Shown: positions 44,164 to 56,974, counted from the first letter of the stretch. The stretch: DNA of 64,000 nt from Nectonema munidae (GCA_030549495.1 JAUIRK010000593.1:62001-126000); one strand, 5' to 3'. Notes: generated by a model from the letters alone, not told the origin. Numbers and translations: made by a program.

Positions 44164-44974
44164 CCATTTTAGGTGGGTATGCTTAAAACACACGTGCAAG
44201 TTGGTGTAAAAAAGAACGAAAAAAATGGACACAAGAAGCCTGATTTTTAATTTAAATAAAAAATAGTAATAAGATAATATCTTGAATATTTATTTTTACA
44301 AGAAAACAAGCATTTCAAGCTATTTCATTACATAAAGATAAGAATTTTAAACTAAAATTATACTTAAAAATTGGATAAATAAATAACAAAAATAATTAAA
44401 TAAAATAAAAAATATTTTAAAATAAAGAAGAATAATATTAAACTGATTAAGAAAATAATATCAGTTTTTTGGCCTTAAGCAAAATTCAATTCTTTTAAAA
44501 AAATTATCTTAGCAAAACAAATAGGTTAAGTGATATTTTCACTAAACTAAATTAATAGATTTTTGCTAACATTTAGAAATTGAATTAACTTCTAATTTCT
44601 CATACATTTCACGCAAATCATTATATAGTTTTCTTATATTCATTGTATATTCAAATTTTAATTTTCCGCACCATTCTAATTTGAATATTGGTGTACATGT
44701 TAACCAATACCATCTAATTTGAATACGCATAAAATTGCATTTAAATATGTGTACATTTTTGGTATAATATACACATTTTCCAAGTGAAACCTTTGGCTGT
44801 CTTTTTCTTATCCCATACCATGACCAATAAATATTATTATACTATCTGTTGTCCCTGATTACCTACGCCTATTGGAAGAATACAAGAGGGATACACTGGC
44901 ACAGTCAGAAGGATCTTGCTCACCACACTGACAAGAATCAAGTCAGCTATAACCGACTTTACCGGATTGAAAAA
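44164..44974. other. AT-rich intergenic, nothing recognised
   Basis: Upstream of the gag remnant; could include a lost LTR, but no repeat was found. Confidence 0.4.
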
Positions 44975-45590
44975 CATCAGTGACACGTACCGTGGCTGAA
45001 GTTAAGAACCTGCACAAGCTTATGCAGTCTCAAATCATCCAGCAAAAGATGGATCAGCAAGGATAGTTCATTGAAACCCTGACTCAGGAACGTCGTGAAG
45101 ATTAGTAGCAAAGAGAGAAGCTGATCGAGAGCAAACCGGGAAAATTGACAGTTGTTTCTTCTACTCCAATCGATACAGTTTCCGAGTTCGCGCCATTTGA
45201 CTCTACTGTATTTTAGGCCAATTAGTACGACCGTTTTTGTACATTTTTGGCAGCTACTTCCGTTTACGAAGACCGAAAGGCGCAGATTCAAAAAGAGATC
45301 CTTAACTTCATACGTTAATTTGATCCCAAGCGATTCATCGTTCGTGAACCTTTCCAATTCTGGAACGAGCAGCGCTAATGCTACAAAACCATCCAATAAC
45401 TGGTAGCCCGCATACGTCAAAACGCAGCTATGTGCGACTTTTATTCCATCAAGTATTCTAAAGATGAGGCCAAACGTACACGGTTTATCTGCTCTATCAA
45501 CAAAGAAACCGTCTTCGAGGCCATGTTTAAAGTAAAGTATAAAGAGTAGGATTTTACCGGCACTATCGAAATCGCCATGGAAACTAAAAA
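44975..45590 (+). pseudogene. Ty3/gypsy-type gag remnant
   Basis: The plus strand reads AEVKNLHKLMQSQIIQQKMD, a helical start, then FAPFDSTVF, a degraded block, FDPKRFIVRERFQFWNEQR, then ARIRQNAAMCDFYSIKYSKD and a block ending in FTGTIEIAMETK. This order is typical of the capsid part of a Ty3/gypsy group common in invertebrates ('QFDPKRFIVRERFKFW...IQELAARIRQ...CDF'). Several stops (for example after MDQQG) and a short deletion are present. The zinc knuckle and all of pol are missing: at about 45590 the sequence changes abruptly to the inverted repeat-array fragment. The apparently long minus-strand frames here are shadows. Confidence 0.75.
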
Positions 45591-47350
45591 TTCTGATTTA
45601 TTTCTGAATTCAGATTTTGCATTTAAAGGTTTTAAAATGTCTGAAAAGCTGATTTCATTTTTGGGCTCAGTTTTCACATTTAGTGTTTCGAAATATCCTA
45701 AAGTTTCAATCAGATTAGCGGTTTATGTCTAAAAACTATCTCTAAAATTATTTTCAAAATTTCAAATAAATATCTGTTTTAATACAAAATTGACTATGTT
45801 TATTTTATTTATGTACCTCATTTTGGTTAATACGGTTAAAAAATATCTAGAAGTTTCAATTGAATTAGTGATGTATGCCTGAAAATCAGTTCTTTAAATT
45901 TTTTTTCAAAAAATCGTTATATACTGGTTATATAGTGTAAATATAAAATTTTCTTTAAATATATATTGATTTATAATACTTTTTTCATTGATTTTGAAAT
46001 GAAATATTTATTTTAAAAAAAACTATTATAAAATCTTTTGAAGATTAGTATGAGCGAAGGAAGCAACATGGAAATAATTGAAAACAGAACTTGTGATGAA
46101 AAGAAATAATTTTAAAAAAGAAGCATGTGTCTTGACTAAATGGAAGATCTATCGTTTTTCAATGAATTAGAAAGTGGTGTAATGATCTAATATTGTGGGC
46201 TTCAAAAAAGATTTTGACTGTGAAAAAGAAGTTCACTTTTGGAGATGAAAAATCTCTAAATCTAGGTCTTATCAGCTAAGAATACAATTATCATTTCATT
46301 TAGATGTGTAGGAAATCTTAAAATTTCGAATAGGTTAGAGTTATGAAAACTATCTCAGATGCTAATATGTGGAGATATAGTCACCACCAAGATAATTTTA
46401 AATTTAAATTGAATTTTTCCATCTTTTTTTTCGTCAACGCAAGGGTCTTTTAGATGAAGAAGATGGAAACCTTTTTGTAATTGAACTATGAACATCACGA
46501 ATGATTTCATCAGAAAAAAACTTTTGAACTGGGATTGGTTGCCAAATATTTAGGCTGAATATCTCTTCATATCACCTGATAAAAAAGCAGACCATGAAAA
46601 AGATTTTTTAATGCGAATGTTTTGAGAGCGGAAAAAATCTGTTCAAATTAATTCATTAAATTTTTTTGAACACAAATTGCTGAAAAAACTAATTACTAAG
46701 AAAGGATCATCATAGAATGAAAAGTAAAATTACATACTGTATAGAGTATAGAAGAAAAGATGTACAGACTACCAGGCGATAACAAATTTGTAGCCAAAAC
46801 TATAGAGGTCTTATCGAGATATATAATTTACTGACAAATGAAATATTTTGACTGAATTAATCACCTAAAGTTGTCTTATTAAATAAGTTAAGAAATAATT
46901 AGAAGAAAAATATTCCAAGTAGAATTTAATTTTCAAGTTTATATATTTGACATTAATTGACAGGTTTAATCTATTTTTTGATAAGTTTATTTGCTTTTCA
47001 TAAAAAATGAGCATTACCACAAAATTGGGTATAATTGAAAATGATATATCTTTGTAAAAAACTTTTTATAAGTTTTTCAATAAGAATTTAAATTTTGATA
47101 TGAGCTGTTATATATAAATGAATTTTTTGACAGATTTAAATGATTTTCATAAATAATGAATATCAACACTGAATTCAGCATACTTGAAAATGGGGATATA
47201 TGTTTAAAAAACTTTATATAATTATTTTGATAAAAAGTTCCTTTTTGAAATTGGCTGTCATATCTAAATCAACTTTTTGAAAGATTTGATTGATTTTTGT
47301 AAAAAATAAATATCACCACTAATTTGAGCATACTTGTAAATTTTTTAATC
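45590..47350 (-). mobile_element. Inverted partial copy of the 50.8-54.1 kb TTAA element
   Basis: Read in reverse complement, this block follows the interior of the element at 50813-54096 from about 50930 to 53150: the 154-base array units (46930-47345), the landmark GGCTACAAATTCGTTATCG region (near 46790 versus 51957), the TAGATCTTCCATTTAGTCA region (46140 versus 52615), and the start of the second array (45590-45900 versus 52860-53150). Both ends are missing. Confidence 0.8.
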
Positions 47351-48043
47351 CAGTTATTATTGACTTCAAAGGAAATAAGATCGATTCTGATTGCCACCAT
47401 CTAAATGATCTGCTAAAGTAGTGGTTCCTTACCTTTCTTACTCACTCACCGCTAAAAAAATTTTGCTCCTACTTCGCACCCTCTACTAGTGCTAGTTTAA
47501 CTTTGTACGCGTCTGCAGAGTTATAATTAATAGTAATGTCTTTTAATAGTAAAATTAATTTAATAGCCAAATTAATTTAATAGTAAGTCTGTTGCTTTAG
47601 TGAAAATTTTCGTTGACATACATTATCCTGCGAATATCCTCCCCCAAATATCCAATAACAATAAGCCATTATCATCACTAACCCATACATTCTAAAAAAC
47701 AGTCTAGTGTCTACAGCCATGAAAATCTTCAAAATTTTCTTTTCTATTTCAGAAAGACCCACAAAGACTAAACTTACACTTTGAAGACTAAATTCCAGCA
47801 GACTTGCAAGTATATCAGCCCCAGCTGGTAGGTGCTAAGAAATCTCCATACCTACCTAACTACCTACCTACCTACATTATCCTGCTTTTTGAATACTGAG
47901 AAATTAAAAAGTTGATTAGCCAATAGATCAATATAGTGAATTCAAATACTGTTGAGAAAAGCTCATTGTTCTAAAGTTTTTTCCAGTTTAAAAAGAAAAA
48001 TAAACAGATGGCCATTTGCTCTATTTTGCGACATCCTTGATAT
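47351..48043. other. Non-coding stretch with a TACC microsatellite
   Basis: A (CTAC)n run lies at about 47850-47875. GTAGTGGTTCCTTACC near 47420 resembles a hAT terminus but has no partner. The minus-strand open frame at 47577-47762 is unrecognised. Confidence 0.4.
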
Positions 48044-49120
48044 CTAGGGTTGCCAGACGTCCCGATTTTTCAGGACTTGTCCCGATTTATGTAATTTTGT
48101 CCCGCGTCCCGAATGTACAACTAGGGGACACCATTTGTCCCGATTTTAGCCTTCATTGAAAAAAAACTAGAATTATGAAATTTTTAGTTTTAAACTTAAT
48201 TTTCTTATCATATCATTTTTTATAGAAAAAAAAGATATTTATTAAAAAGAATCGAAATTACATATGTGAAATATTAAATATGCACGTAAGTCTATAGTAA
48301 CTACATTTTGATATGGTTTCAAATTCATTTTTTTATAATAACCCAAAAAACGTGTGAATTCAAAACAGAATGAGCCGCTTCAAAGATTTCACACACGATA
48401 AATAAATAATAAAATATATTTATTATACATGCATATATGTACATTGATTAGTTAGTACGTCATGTTTACAAGAGTAATCATGAAAAGATTAATTAGTAAT
48501 CAGTAAAAGTCTATGCATAACTTTTTTATATGCTTTATATAGGAGCCTATACTCGAATATATAGAATATTCAGAATTGTTGGTTTTGTGCGAATATTTAT
48601 TCAGCATTCCAGCTCATAATGCTAATGTTGAACGTTTATTTTCACTCACGAAATTTAAATGGACTGATGAGTGAAACAAATTGGATGTAGATTCTATAGA
48701 AGCTATCCTGCAATGTAAATGGAACTTTAATTTCAGTTGTAAAGAATTTTATCGATATGTGTTTATTAAAAAGTGCAAAATCTTCAAAAAATATAATTGA
48801 AGCATAAATAATAAGTGATATTCAAGTAAATAATTCATTGTAATTTTTTTGTTATTTTAAGTTACTTTCAAATAAAATATGCATTTTTTTATTTATGTTG
48901 TACAAATATTTTTCAAAATGAAATTACGCCTATACAATAAGATTTTATAAATATTTAACGTTACAATTAGTCAAGTTTAAACCCAATTTTATCAAAACAG
49001 CTTTGTGTGTCACCAAAAAATTGATTTGTTTAAAATTATTTATATTAATAATTTAATAATAATTAGTTATTAGTAATAAACTTAACATTATTCTGTCATA
49101 CAAGTGTCCCGATTTTTTAT
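48044..49120 (+). mobile_element. hAT element remnant (GTCCCGATTTT type)
   Basis: The left end CTAGGGTTGCCAGACGTCCC with repeated GTCCCGATTTT motifs (48070-48160) is the well-known 'CAGGGTTGCCAGA' hAT end. The right side has GTGTCCCGATTTTTTATTTT (49104-49123) but stops before the terminal bases. Between them, 48590-48780 encodes a hAT dimerisation region in broken frames (FSIPAHNANVERLFSLTKF, IEAILQCKWNF). The rest of the transposase is gone. Confidence 0.7.
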
Positions 49121-49122
49121 TT

Positions 49123-49317
49123 TTGAAATCTGCCTTCATACTATGGACAAAAGTCAACGTTGAATGGAACAAGAACAAATTGTACAGGAGACATTTATTT
49201 CTAGAACAACTTGGATTTGATTATGTTAACGCTGAAATATTGAGAAGACGACACTATCATCTTTATATTTGCTCCCGATATAGACCTCATCTTTATCTTT
49301 CCTCCAAAGTTTTCTAG
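49123..49317 (+). pseudogene. Possible piggyBac-like (PGBD-type) C-terminal fragment
   Basis: The frame contains AFILWTKVNVEWNKNKLYRR and HLFLEQLGFD, resembling the helical segment after the catalytic core of PGBD-like transposases ('NafviW....p.Wn..K...RR.FL.eLg..LV'). It is a single block directly beside the hAT remnant. No catalytic residues are present, so the call is tentative. Confidence 0.35.
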
Positions 49318-50724
49318 CATCTAACGATGAAGTTTACCATTCACCAGGTCCATCAAAGAAAAAAATATCAAAAGGAACTCATTGTGAAATTTACACAGGG
49401 AAAGACAGGAAAGCTTAGTCCAGAAGTGGAAAATTGAAAATTTATATATGGGGTCAACATAAAACTCCTGTATTTTTTGCTAAAAATGTTATAAATCATT
49501 GTGTTAATAAATTTTGAACAAGTTAAAAACTCATATTATTAAATAAGCTATGGGTGGAATTTCACCCAAAAGTGATTTTTGTAAATTTTTTTGAAGGCAG
49601 CATGAGGGTAGGGAGAAATACTGCTTGCTGTCTGTGAAATAGCCGGGCTTATCCCTATTTAATAATGACTTCATTTTCACCAAATACCATAACTAATATG
49701 AACATTTGATAATAAAAAAATAATCATTTTTCCTTTGAAGAAGATATGTATAGCCAAACTAGTCACTAAATATATTTTTTTTTCTTTTTCTAAAAAACTA
49801 CTTCTCTTTTAAAAAAATACATTTTTCAAATTTTATTTTTTTTTCAAATATTCTTAATATCTGCATTTATTAAACACTTGATAGTCACTAGTTATTCACT
49901 TAATTAATATTTGTTTTCAAAAACCTATTTGATTCTGAAAAGCCTGTTGACTTTTTTTCCTAAGGAATTTGTTATTGAAAGAAATCATTTTTTTTAAGCA
50001 AAGCTGTCACAGTTTATGGAGATGAAGTAGAGATAGGAATTTCAAGTAAGAAAAGAATTATATTATATAGGATTTTTTATAAGAACTCTAAAAATTATGA
50101 ATAGGCTTTTGGATCTCATTAATAATATCCACAAAAATGAAATCAACTGTTAAATTTTAGACCCCAATCTCTCCCAGCTTGAGAATGTTCTGGATCCGCC
50201 CTGTACCCTATTATAGGAGATGTAGAAGTATCAACCAAACCAAAAAATCAAGTTTGTTTATCAAAATATTTTTTTTTATGTTTTTTTGGTTTATGAGAAA
50301 TAACAGACTCGTCCATTCAACTAAACAACCATGACCGCCAAGTTTTAGTGGACTTGTTTAAAAGTATCTCAAGAAATGAATCACCGTTTTTCATTGAATA
50401 CTAGATGCGTGAACTTTTCTGATGAACTACATTTTTTGGCTCAATAAGTATGGAAGCCACTTTTAAAGATAAATTATAGGGTTAGAAAAGAGAAAAATTT
50501 CTGATTGAAAGTTTTGACTTGAAATTTGAACATCTGTTCTTTTGGCATTTCTATATTATATATACATACCTTACCCTTGAATGTCTTGTCATAAGCATCT
50601 ATACTTCATAATTTCGACAATAGGAATTTCTTTTTAGGATTTCGAGTGATTTCATCCAATTTCTAACATAAAATGTTTTCTCCAGATGCAAAATGACTTT
50701 TTGGATAGGGCTTTGATTAGACAT
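49318..50724. other. AT-rich non-coding stretch
   Basis: Near 50190-50203 GTTCTGGATCCGCCCTG is the complement of a common hAT end (CAGGGCGGATCCAGAAC), without a convincing partner. No gene is seen. Confidence 0.4.
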
Positions 50725-50812
50725 TTTGAAAAATGAAAATATATAAAAAAAATTAGTAATTCTCTTAGAAAATTAACAAAAAATAGAATTGACTATGAAA
50801 TCAATATCTTAA
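50725..50812 (+). pseudogene. LINE-1 of the nested stack: pre-RT piece before the TTAA insertion
   Basis: KISNSLRKLTKNRIDYEINI reads up to the TTAA at 50809-50812. The reading continues after the inserted element at 54097 as KEYNQNSKMLWKYINEKRKN. 'Y...N..LRK..R..YE......N.K.lWKYIN.Kr' is the usual linker between endonuclease and reverse transcriptase in CR1/Jockey-like LINEs. ('LINE-1' here is only a label for the first LINE in this stack, not the mammalian L1.). Confidence 0.6.
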
Positions 50813-50919
50813 CCCTATTAGTGCTGGGCAAAATTTTTCCGCTCAAGTGCTGGGGGCGTAAGGTGCCCCCCCCCCCTATTTTTCTCAGATATAATAAGTT
50901 TTTATAAATATTTTTAATG

Positions 50920-51790
50920 TTACATATATATTTCAACTATGCTGAATTCAGTGGTGATGTCCATTTTTTTTATCAAAATCAATCAAACCTGTCAAAAAAA
51001 ATGATCTAAATGTGACAGCTCATCTCAAAAAGGAACTTTTTATCTAAATAAGTATATAAAGTTTTTTCACACATGTATACCCATTTTCAAATATGCTTAA
51101 TTCAGTGGTGATATTCATTTTTTATGAAAATCATTCAAACCTGTCAAAAAAGTGATTTACATAGGACAGCTCATCTCAAAAAAGAAACTTTTTATCTAAA
51201 TAATTATAGAATGTTTTTTACACATACATACACCCATTTTCAAGCATGCTGAATTCAGCGGTGATATTCATTTTTTTTTATAAAAATCAATTAAAGTTAT
51301 CAAAGCATTGATTTATATATGACAACAGCTCATCTTAAAAAGAAACTTTTTATCTAAATAATTATATAATGTTTTTTACACATATATACCCGATTTTAAG
51401 CATGTGTAATTCAGTGGTGATATTCATTTTTTTATGAAAATCAATCAAAACTGTCAAAAAATTGATTTATCCCAAATAGAAAGGATCAGGCACGGTTTTT
51501 TGAATTAGAGAATTACATTTAATAGAAAGTATAGGGAGGTGATGAAGTTTACCGTGTATGGCATTTTACACACATATACCCATTTTCAAGTAGGCTGTGT
51601 TTACTGGTTATATTCCTTTTTATAAATATTAGTCAAACCTGACAAAATAATTTAAATATGACAGCCCATGTCAAAATTAAAATGTTTATTCTTATAAAAA
51701 GTTTTTTATACATTTCAAGTATGTAGAATTTAATGGTGATGTTCATTTTTTATGAAATCAATAAAACCTGTCAAAAAATCGATTAAACCT
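50920..51790 (+). repeat. 154-base tandem array, about 5.5 copies
   Basis: The landmark ACCTGTCAAAAAA..GAT recurs at about 50985, 51138, 51293, 51447, 51633 and 51762. Each unit also holds TATACCCATTTTCAAG, CTGAATTCAGTGGTGAT and CATCTCAAAAAG.AACTTTTT. Units diverge by point changes and small indels. The same family forms the arrays at 25085-25560 and (inverted) 46930-47345. Confidence 0.85.
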
Positions 51791-52879
51791 GTAAATCAAT
51801 GTCAAATATATAAACATAAAAATAACTTCTACTTGCAGTATTTCTCCGGTAAATGTTTTCTTAATTTATTTAATAAAACAACTTTAGGTGTTTAATTCAC
51901 TCAAAATATTTCATTCTACAGTAAATTATGTAACTCGATAGGGCTTCCATCTTTTTGGCTACAAATTCGTTATCGGCTCGTAGTCTCTACGTCATATTAT
52001 AATTTACAGTATGTAATTTTGTTATTCATTCTATGATGATCCTTTCTTGGTAGCTCTTTTTTCATTAGAAATTTATATTCTTCAATGTGTGTTTGAAAAT
52101 TTTTTTATAATGATAAAATTACTTTTTTCCTCTCTCAAAGCATTCTGATTAAAGAATCTTCTTGATGATCTTAGACTTTTTTATGAGTATAGTGTATTTT
52201 ATTATCAGGCCTGAATATTTGTCAACCAATCTTATTTCAAAGGTTTTTTTCTGATGAATCATTTGTGATGTTGATTGTTCAATTACAAAAAGTTGTCAAC
52301 GTTCTTCATCTAAAAAATGATCTCTTTGACACAAAAGGAAAAAGATGGACAAATTCAATTTAAATTAAAAATATCTTGATAGTGACTAAATTCTCACATA
52401 TTGGCATATGTGGCATTTTTAATAAATCTGACCTATTCTAAATTTTCAGATTTCTTACCCATCTTAGCTAAATGTTAACTGTAATCCTAGATGATAAGCT
52501 ATAGTTTAAATATTTTTCATTTGTAAAAGAGTAACTTCTTTTTCACAGTCAAAATCTTTTTTGAAGCATCTAATATATAATTAAACCACTTCCTAGTTCA
52601 TTAGAACATGGTAGATCTTCCATTTAGTCAGGATACTTATTTTTTTTTAATTATTTGTTTTGATCACATGTTCTCTTTTCAATTAGTTTTCAACATGGTT
52701 CCTTCTCTCATACAAATTTTCAAAAGATTTTATAATACGTTTTATTTTTTTTAATAAATATTTCATACTCAAGATGATTGTAGAAAGTATTATAAGCCAA
52801 AATATACAAAAAAAGTATATTTTTACTATATACCTAATATTCAGTCATTTTTTGAAAATTTGTTACAGAACTGATTTTC

Positions 52880-53750
52880 AGCCATACATTACTAATTCAA
52901 TTGCCACTTCGAGATATTTTTTAACCGTATTACCCAAAATCCAGTACAGAAATAAAATAAGCATAGTCGATTTGGTATAAAACAGATATTTTATTTTTTT
53001 GAAAATATTTTTGAAGACAGTATCTAGAAGTAAACCGCAAATCTGATTCAAGCTTTCAGATATTTTAAAACCATAAATGCCAAACCTGAGTCCAAAAATG
53101 AAACCAGCATCTTCCATTCGGCATAAAAACAGATATTTTATTTAAATTTCAAAAATATTTCTGTAGACATTAGAAGTAAATCGAAAATTTTATTGACACT
53201 TTCTGACATTTAAAACCTCTAAATGCAAAAAAATGATTTCAGAGATAAAAATTATCATGGTCGAATTGGTATAAAAACATATATTTCATGTAAAATTAGG
53301 GAAAATATTTTGGGATATAGTTTTCAGACATAAACCGCAAATTTTATTGACACTAGCAGTAAAATCCCTAAATGCGAAAACTGTGTTCAGAAATGAAATC
53401 ATCATTATCTATTTGCTATAAAAATTGATTGATATTGACAGATATTTTAAAACCTCTAAATGTGAAAAATGAGTTCAGAAATGAAAACAACATGATCGAT
53501 TTGGTATAAAATATATATTTTATGTAAAATGTGAAGGAATGTTTTTGGAGACAATTTTCAGAAGTAAACCGCAAATTTGATTAATACTTATAGGTATTTT
53601 CAAATCCTAAATGTAAAAAATGAGTCCAGAAATGAAAACAGCATGACCGATTTAGTATAAAAACATATATTTTATGTAAAATTTGAAGGTATATTTTATT
53701 AGATATATTTTTGATCAATCAAAATTTTGATTGACATTTTTTAAAAAGTA
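52880..53750 (+). repeat. Second tandem array of about 150-base units
   Basis: The landmark GTATAAAA.A.ATATTTTAT recurs at about 52975, 53123, 53268, 53500 and 53656, with AGTAAACCGCAAAT.TGATT and AAATG.....TGAGT.CAGAAATGA in each unit. It has no obvious relation to the first array. One or two units recur inverted at 45590-45900. Confidence 0.75.
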
Positions 53751-54096
53751 GCCATGATTATTGAAAAAATTAAATATATAAAGTGTTATGCGTTCCAAAC
53801 TGTATATAATTATAAATTTTCAGGGTATTATATAATATAGATCCTAAGTTATAAGGTTAAGAACAGATAATGTCAAAATTTTGCTGAAAAATTGTAATTT
53901 TTGATTTTGATTGACAGTTTTGGACATGAGGGTTCATTCAACTACCATGAAAATGGTTTCAAAAGATGCAGCTAGCGATTTTAGGAAAAGTCACAAAATT
54001 TGAAGGGATATGATTCAGCCAATTTTCTACAATTAATTTTTAAGTGAAGGGGGGGGGGCGTTTTTGGCCCCCCCCCCCCCCCCAGCACTAATAGGG

Positions 54097-54534
54097 TTAA
54101 AAGAATACAATCAAAACTCAAAAATGTTATGGAAATATATCAATGAAAAGAGAAAGAATAATATAACTGTTGAAACAATATTAAGTGAAGATGGCAATAT
54201 AATTGAAGATGAATTCTTACCTGAAGCATTTAAACAATACTTTTCTTCTATTTTTAGAAGTGAGAGTAAACTTCTGACTAAAGAAGTTGAAGTTAAAAAA
54301 ATACAAATAGCAATGTCAGTAGTTCACTACAAACTTAGTAATTTAGACACTTCCAAATCTTTTGGAATTGACAACATTTCACCTCTTTTTTTCAAAAGAC
54401 TCTGTAATGTTTTAGCTAAAGCGTTGACTATTTTATATAACAAATCTTTAGTCGAATGCAAACTACCAGATGCATGGAAGTTAAGTTGTATATCACCAAT
54501 TTACAAAAAAGGTGAGAAAATAATTATTTCTAAC
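54097..54534 (+). pseudogene. LINE-1 of the nested stack: start of the reverse transcriptase
   Basis: The frame opens right after the TTAA element and encodes KEYNQNSKMLWKYINEKRKN, ILSEDGNIIEDEFLPEAFKQ, YFSSIF, LDTSKSFGIDNISPLFFKRL and ISPIYKKGEK. This matches the beginning of CR1/Jockey/RTE-type reverse transcriptases ('K..G.D.I....lk......l..lfN.sl..g..P..Wk...i.Pi.KkG.k'). It breaks off near 54534, where the next protein would be 'nYRPIS', because another element is inserted; the sequence resumes at about 58994. Confidence 0.85.
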
Positions 54535-56845
54535 CTTATTCAAAAGTTCTTCTTCATTTAAAAAAGTGTCATCAGAATGAATATGGTTTTGAAGTTTCGT
54601 GTCCTTACGATTCTTGCGATAAAAGATTCAAAAATATTAAGTCATTCTCAAGACACTATCGTACTTCTCATATGCTTAAGAATAAATTTTTTGCTCAGAA
54701 CGGAAGTGAAAATTTGCAGAAAAACTCAATGGAAAGTGCATCATTTAGTGGAAACATTTTCAAAACTGATTTGTCCTGTTCAATATCTTCTTTTTTTCTT
54801 TATTCGAGAGAAGTGAAGTTTATTTCCGATCAGAATATTATTGAAATCATAAATAAGTTTACTGAACTTTTAGAAGTACACGAAACAGAGTGTATTTCTA
54901 AACTTTCTTGTTTTTCCACAGAACTTTTTTCTGTTGAAAAGCTAAGAAGTATAATGATGAGTTCGAGCATTTTTCCTGCTTTGATGAATTTGAAGACAAC
55001 CAAAAAGTTTAATAATTATATCTTACCATTATCTCTCTCCTATTGAGTTTACAATTCAAGATTCCTTGAGTTTCAAAGATATTAAATATCAATGTGTTTC
55101 ATTAATTCCACTCTTGAAACTTCTTCTAGGACATGATGATATTTTTAATTGCGTTCAAAATAGAAAAATTATTAAAGAAAATATTCTTCATGATTATAGT
55201 GATGGAAGTTTGTTTAAGAATAATATCTTTTTCAATCAAAAAAATTCTCTCCAGGTGATTCTATATTGCGATGACTTCACTTTAACTAATCCTATTGGCA
55301 AAAAAGTAAAGAAAGTGACTGTTACAGCTATTTATATGTCTCTTGGTAATCTTCCTCCTTCCAAAAGATCTAATTTGCTCATGTTATGCAGAAGTAGTTT
55401 AATACGGAGAATTGGTTTATCTGAAGTTATGAAGCCTTTGGTAGAAGATCTCAAAATTCTTGAGAGTGAAGGGTTTGATATTAGTAAGAACAATATAACA
55501 TATAGATTTTATGGTACGGTTATCTGTGTTATTGCTGATAATCTTGCAACACATGCCATAGGAGGTTTTACACAGTCTTTCAACTCGAAGAGGTATTGCA
55601 GATTTTGTTTTTCTGATTCTGATTTAATGAAGCAGTACACACTCTATAATGGCTTCAAAATGAGGACTAAAGAAATGTATATATCTCAAATCAAAAATAT
55701 CGAGTGATGAGCTGCGTAATATATACGGCTTGAAAAACGATTCTCCTTTAAATCAACTCAAGTACTTCCATGTTATTGATGGATTGCCTTCTGATCTTTG
55801 CCATGATCTTTTTGAAGGGGTACTGTGTTATCTTCTAGGAGATGTGCTAACTTATTATATCACAAGTAACGTTTTCACATTACAGACATTGAATTTTAGA
55901 ATAACTCAATTTTGTTTCAAGGAAGTTGATGTTTTGAATAAGCCTACTGAACTCGTAGTTTCATCTTCCAAAGTCAAAGTTAATCAAATTGCAGCTCAAA
56001 TATGGACACTTTCTAGATTTCTACCATTGATGATTGGAGATATAATTCCTGCAAACGATTCTGTTTGGAATGTTTTCCTAAAAATGTTAGAATTATTATT
56101 TTTCGTCTGTTCACCAAAGCTAGACTTTGCCCATGTAAAAATCATAGAAGATTTAATAGAAGAATTCTTATTTTCTTACAAAGCAGTCTTCCCTCACTTG
56201 TCTCTAAAACCTAAAATGCATTTTATCCTTCATTATCCTTCTCAAATTTTCAAGTTTGGTCCAATTTATCACTTGCAAACGATAAGATTTCAGGGAAAAC
56301 ACAATTACTTCAAGCAATTATTCCATAGATTTAAAAATTACAAAAATAGTTTAAAGTCTCTTGCAGTCCATAATCAATATATGCTTTCTTATCATCTATC
56401 ATTAAATGATTTTTTCTTGTTTAAAGATTTCGAAACAGGAAAAGATATTGATTTTAGTTCCTCCCTTTTTTCTACCGATTTTACAAATTTATTTAACAAA
56501 TATTATCCTAATTTTCACTCTGCTAAAGTTTTTGAATATTTAAGTTACCAGGGAGTATCATATAGGCGCAAAAATTGTGTTCTTACATCCTCACAATGCC
56601 ATTTTGGTTTTAAATTCAATAAAATAGTCTATTCGTATGTGGAAATGAATGAACTCTTTTTTATTTGTCAAAGAATGGAAATAAAAGATTTTTTAAAACA
56701 TTACAACTCATATGTAATCGAAGAAACTATAGAACCAGTTATTATTTCATTTAAGGATCTTCTCGATTATAATTCTTATGAAATTTATTCATTACCTTTC
56801 TTACATATTGACGTTGTTGTTTTAAAATATAATGTTTTTGTTTAA
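54534..56845 (+). pseudogene. Zinc-finger DDE-type (CMC-like) transposase, two frameshifts
   Basis: Residues in order: the end of a first C2H2 finger (LLHLKKCH), a complete second finger CPYDSCDKRFKNIKSFSRHY ... RTSH (from 54600), a linker, then a catalytic-type core: VILYCDDFTLTNPIGKK with GNLPPSKRSNLL, GTVICVIADNLATHAIGGF (second Asp) and RYCRFC. The last segment (55730-56845, 371 residues) has DGLPSDLCHDLFEGVLCYLL, IWTLSRFLPLMIGDIIP and LSLKPKMHFILHYPSQIFKF. This order belongs to a large invertebrate and fish protein family that I associate with CACTA-like transposases. One-base frameshifts occur near 55040 and in an A-run near 55695; otherwise it is open and almost complete, indicating a young copy or sequencing error. 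Confidence 0.65.
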
Positions 56846-56974
56846 CTTTTCAATAAACCATATTTTTGATTTACACACTTTCTTTTTTGTGTATATGTAA
56901 TTTTTTATTTTTAGAAAATTCTTTGAGTTCATAGTTTTGTTTGCAAAAAATCAAACAAAAAAATCAAAATTGAA

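Larger units (their letters stand above)
50813..54096. mobile_element. 3.28 kb piggyBac-like TTAA element carrying two tandem arrays
   Basis: TTAA at 50809-50812 is followed by CCCTATTAGTGCTGGG, and CCCAGCACTAATAGGG precedes TTAA at 54097-54100: a perfect 16-base inverted repeat with TTAA target duplication, as in piggyBac elements. C/G homopolymers lie just inside both ends. There is no transposase; the interior has a 154-base array (50920-51790), a unique middle, and a second array of about 150 bases (52880-53750). It is inserted in the LINE reading frame described at 50725-50812 and 54097-54534. Confidence 0.85.

Noticed and set aside
44977..45420. Minus-strand 147-residue frame
   Set aside because: Shadow of the Ty3-type gag on the plus strand, which has clear family blocks.
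54512..54546. 35-base intron (GGTGAGA...CTAAC...CAAAAG) joining LINE and zinc-finger frames
   Set aside because: The donor codons are the conserved LINE 'KKGEK', and LINE sequence resumes after the CMC element; nested insertion explains the junction better.
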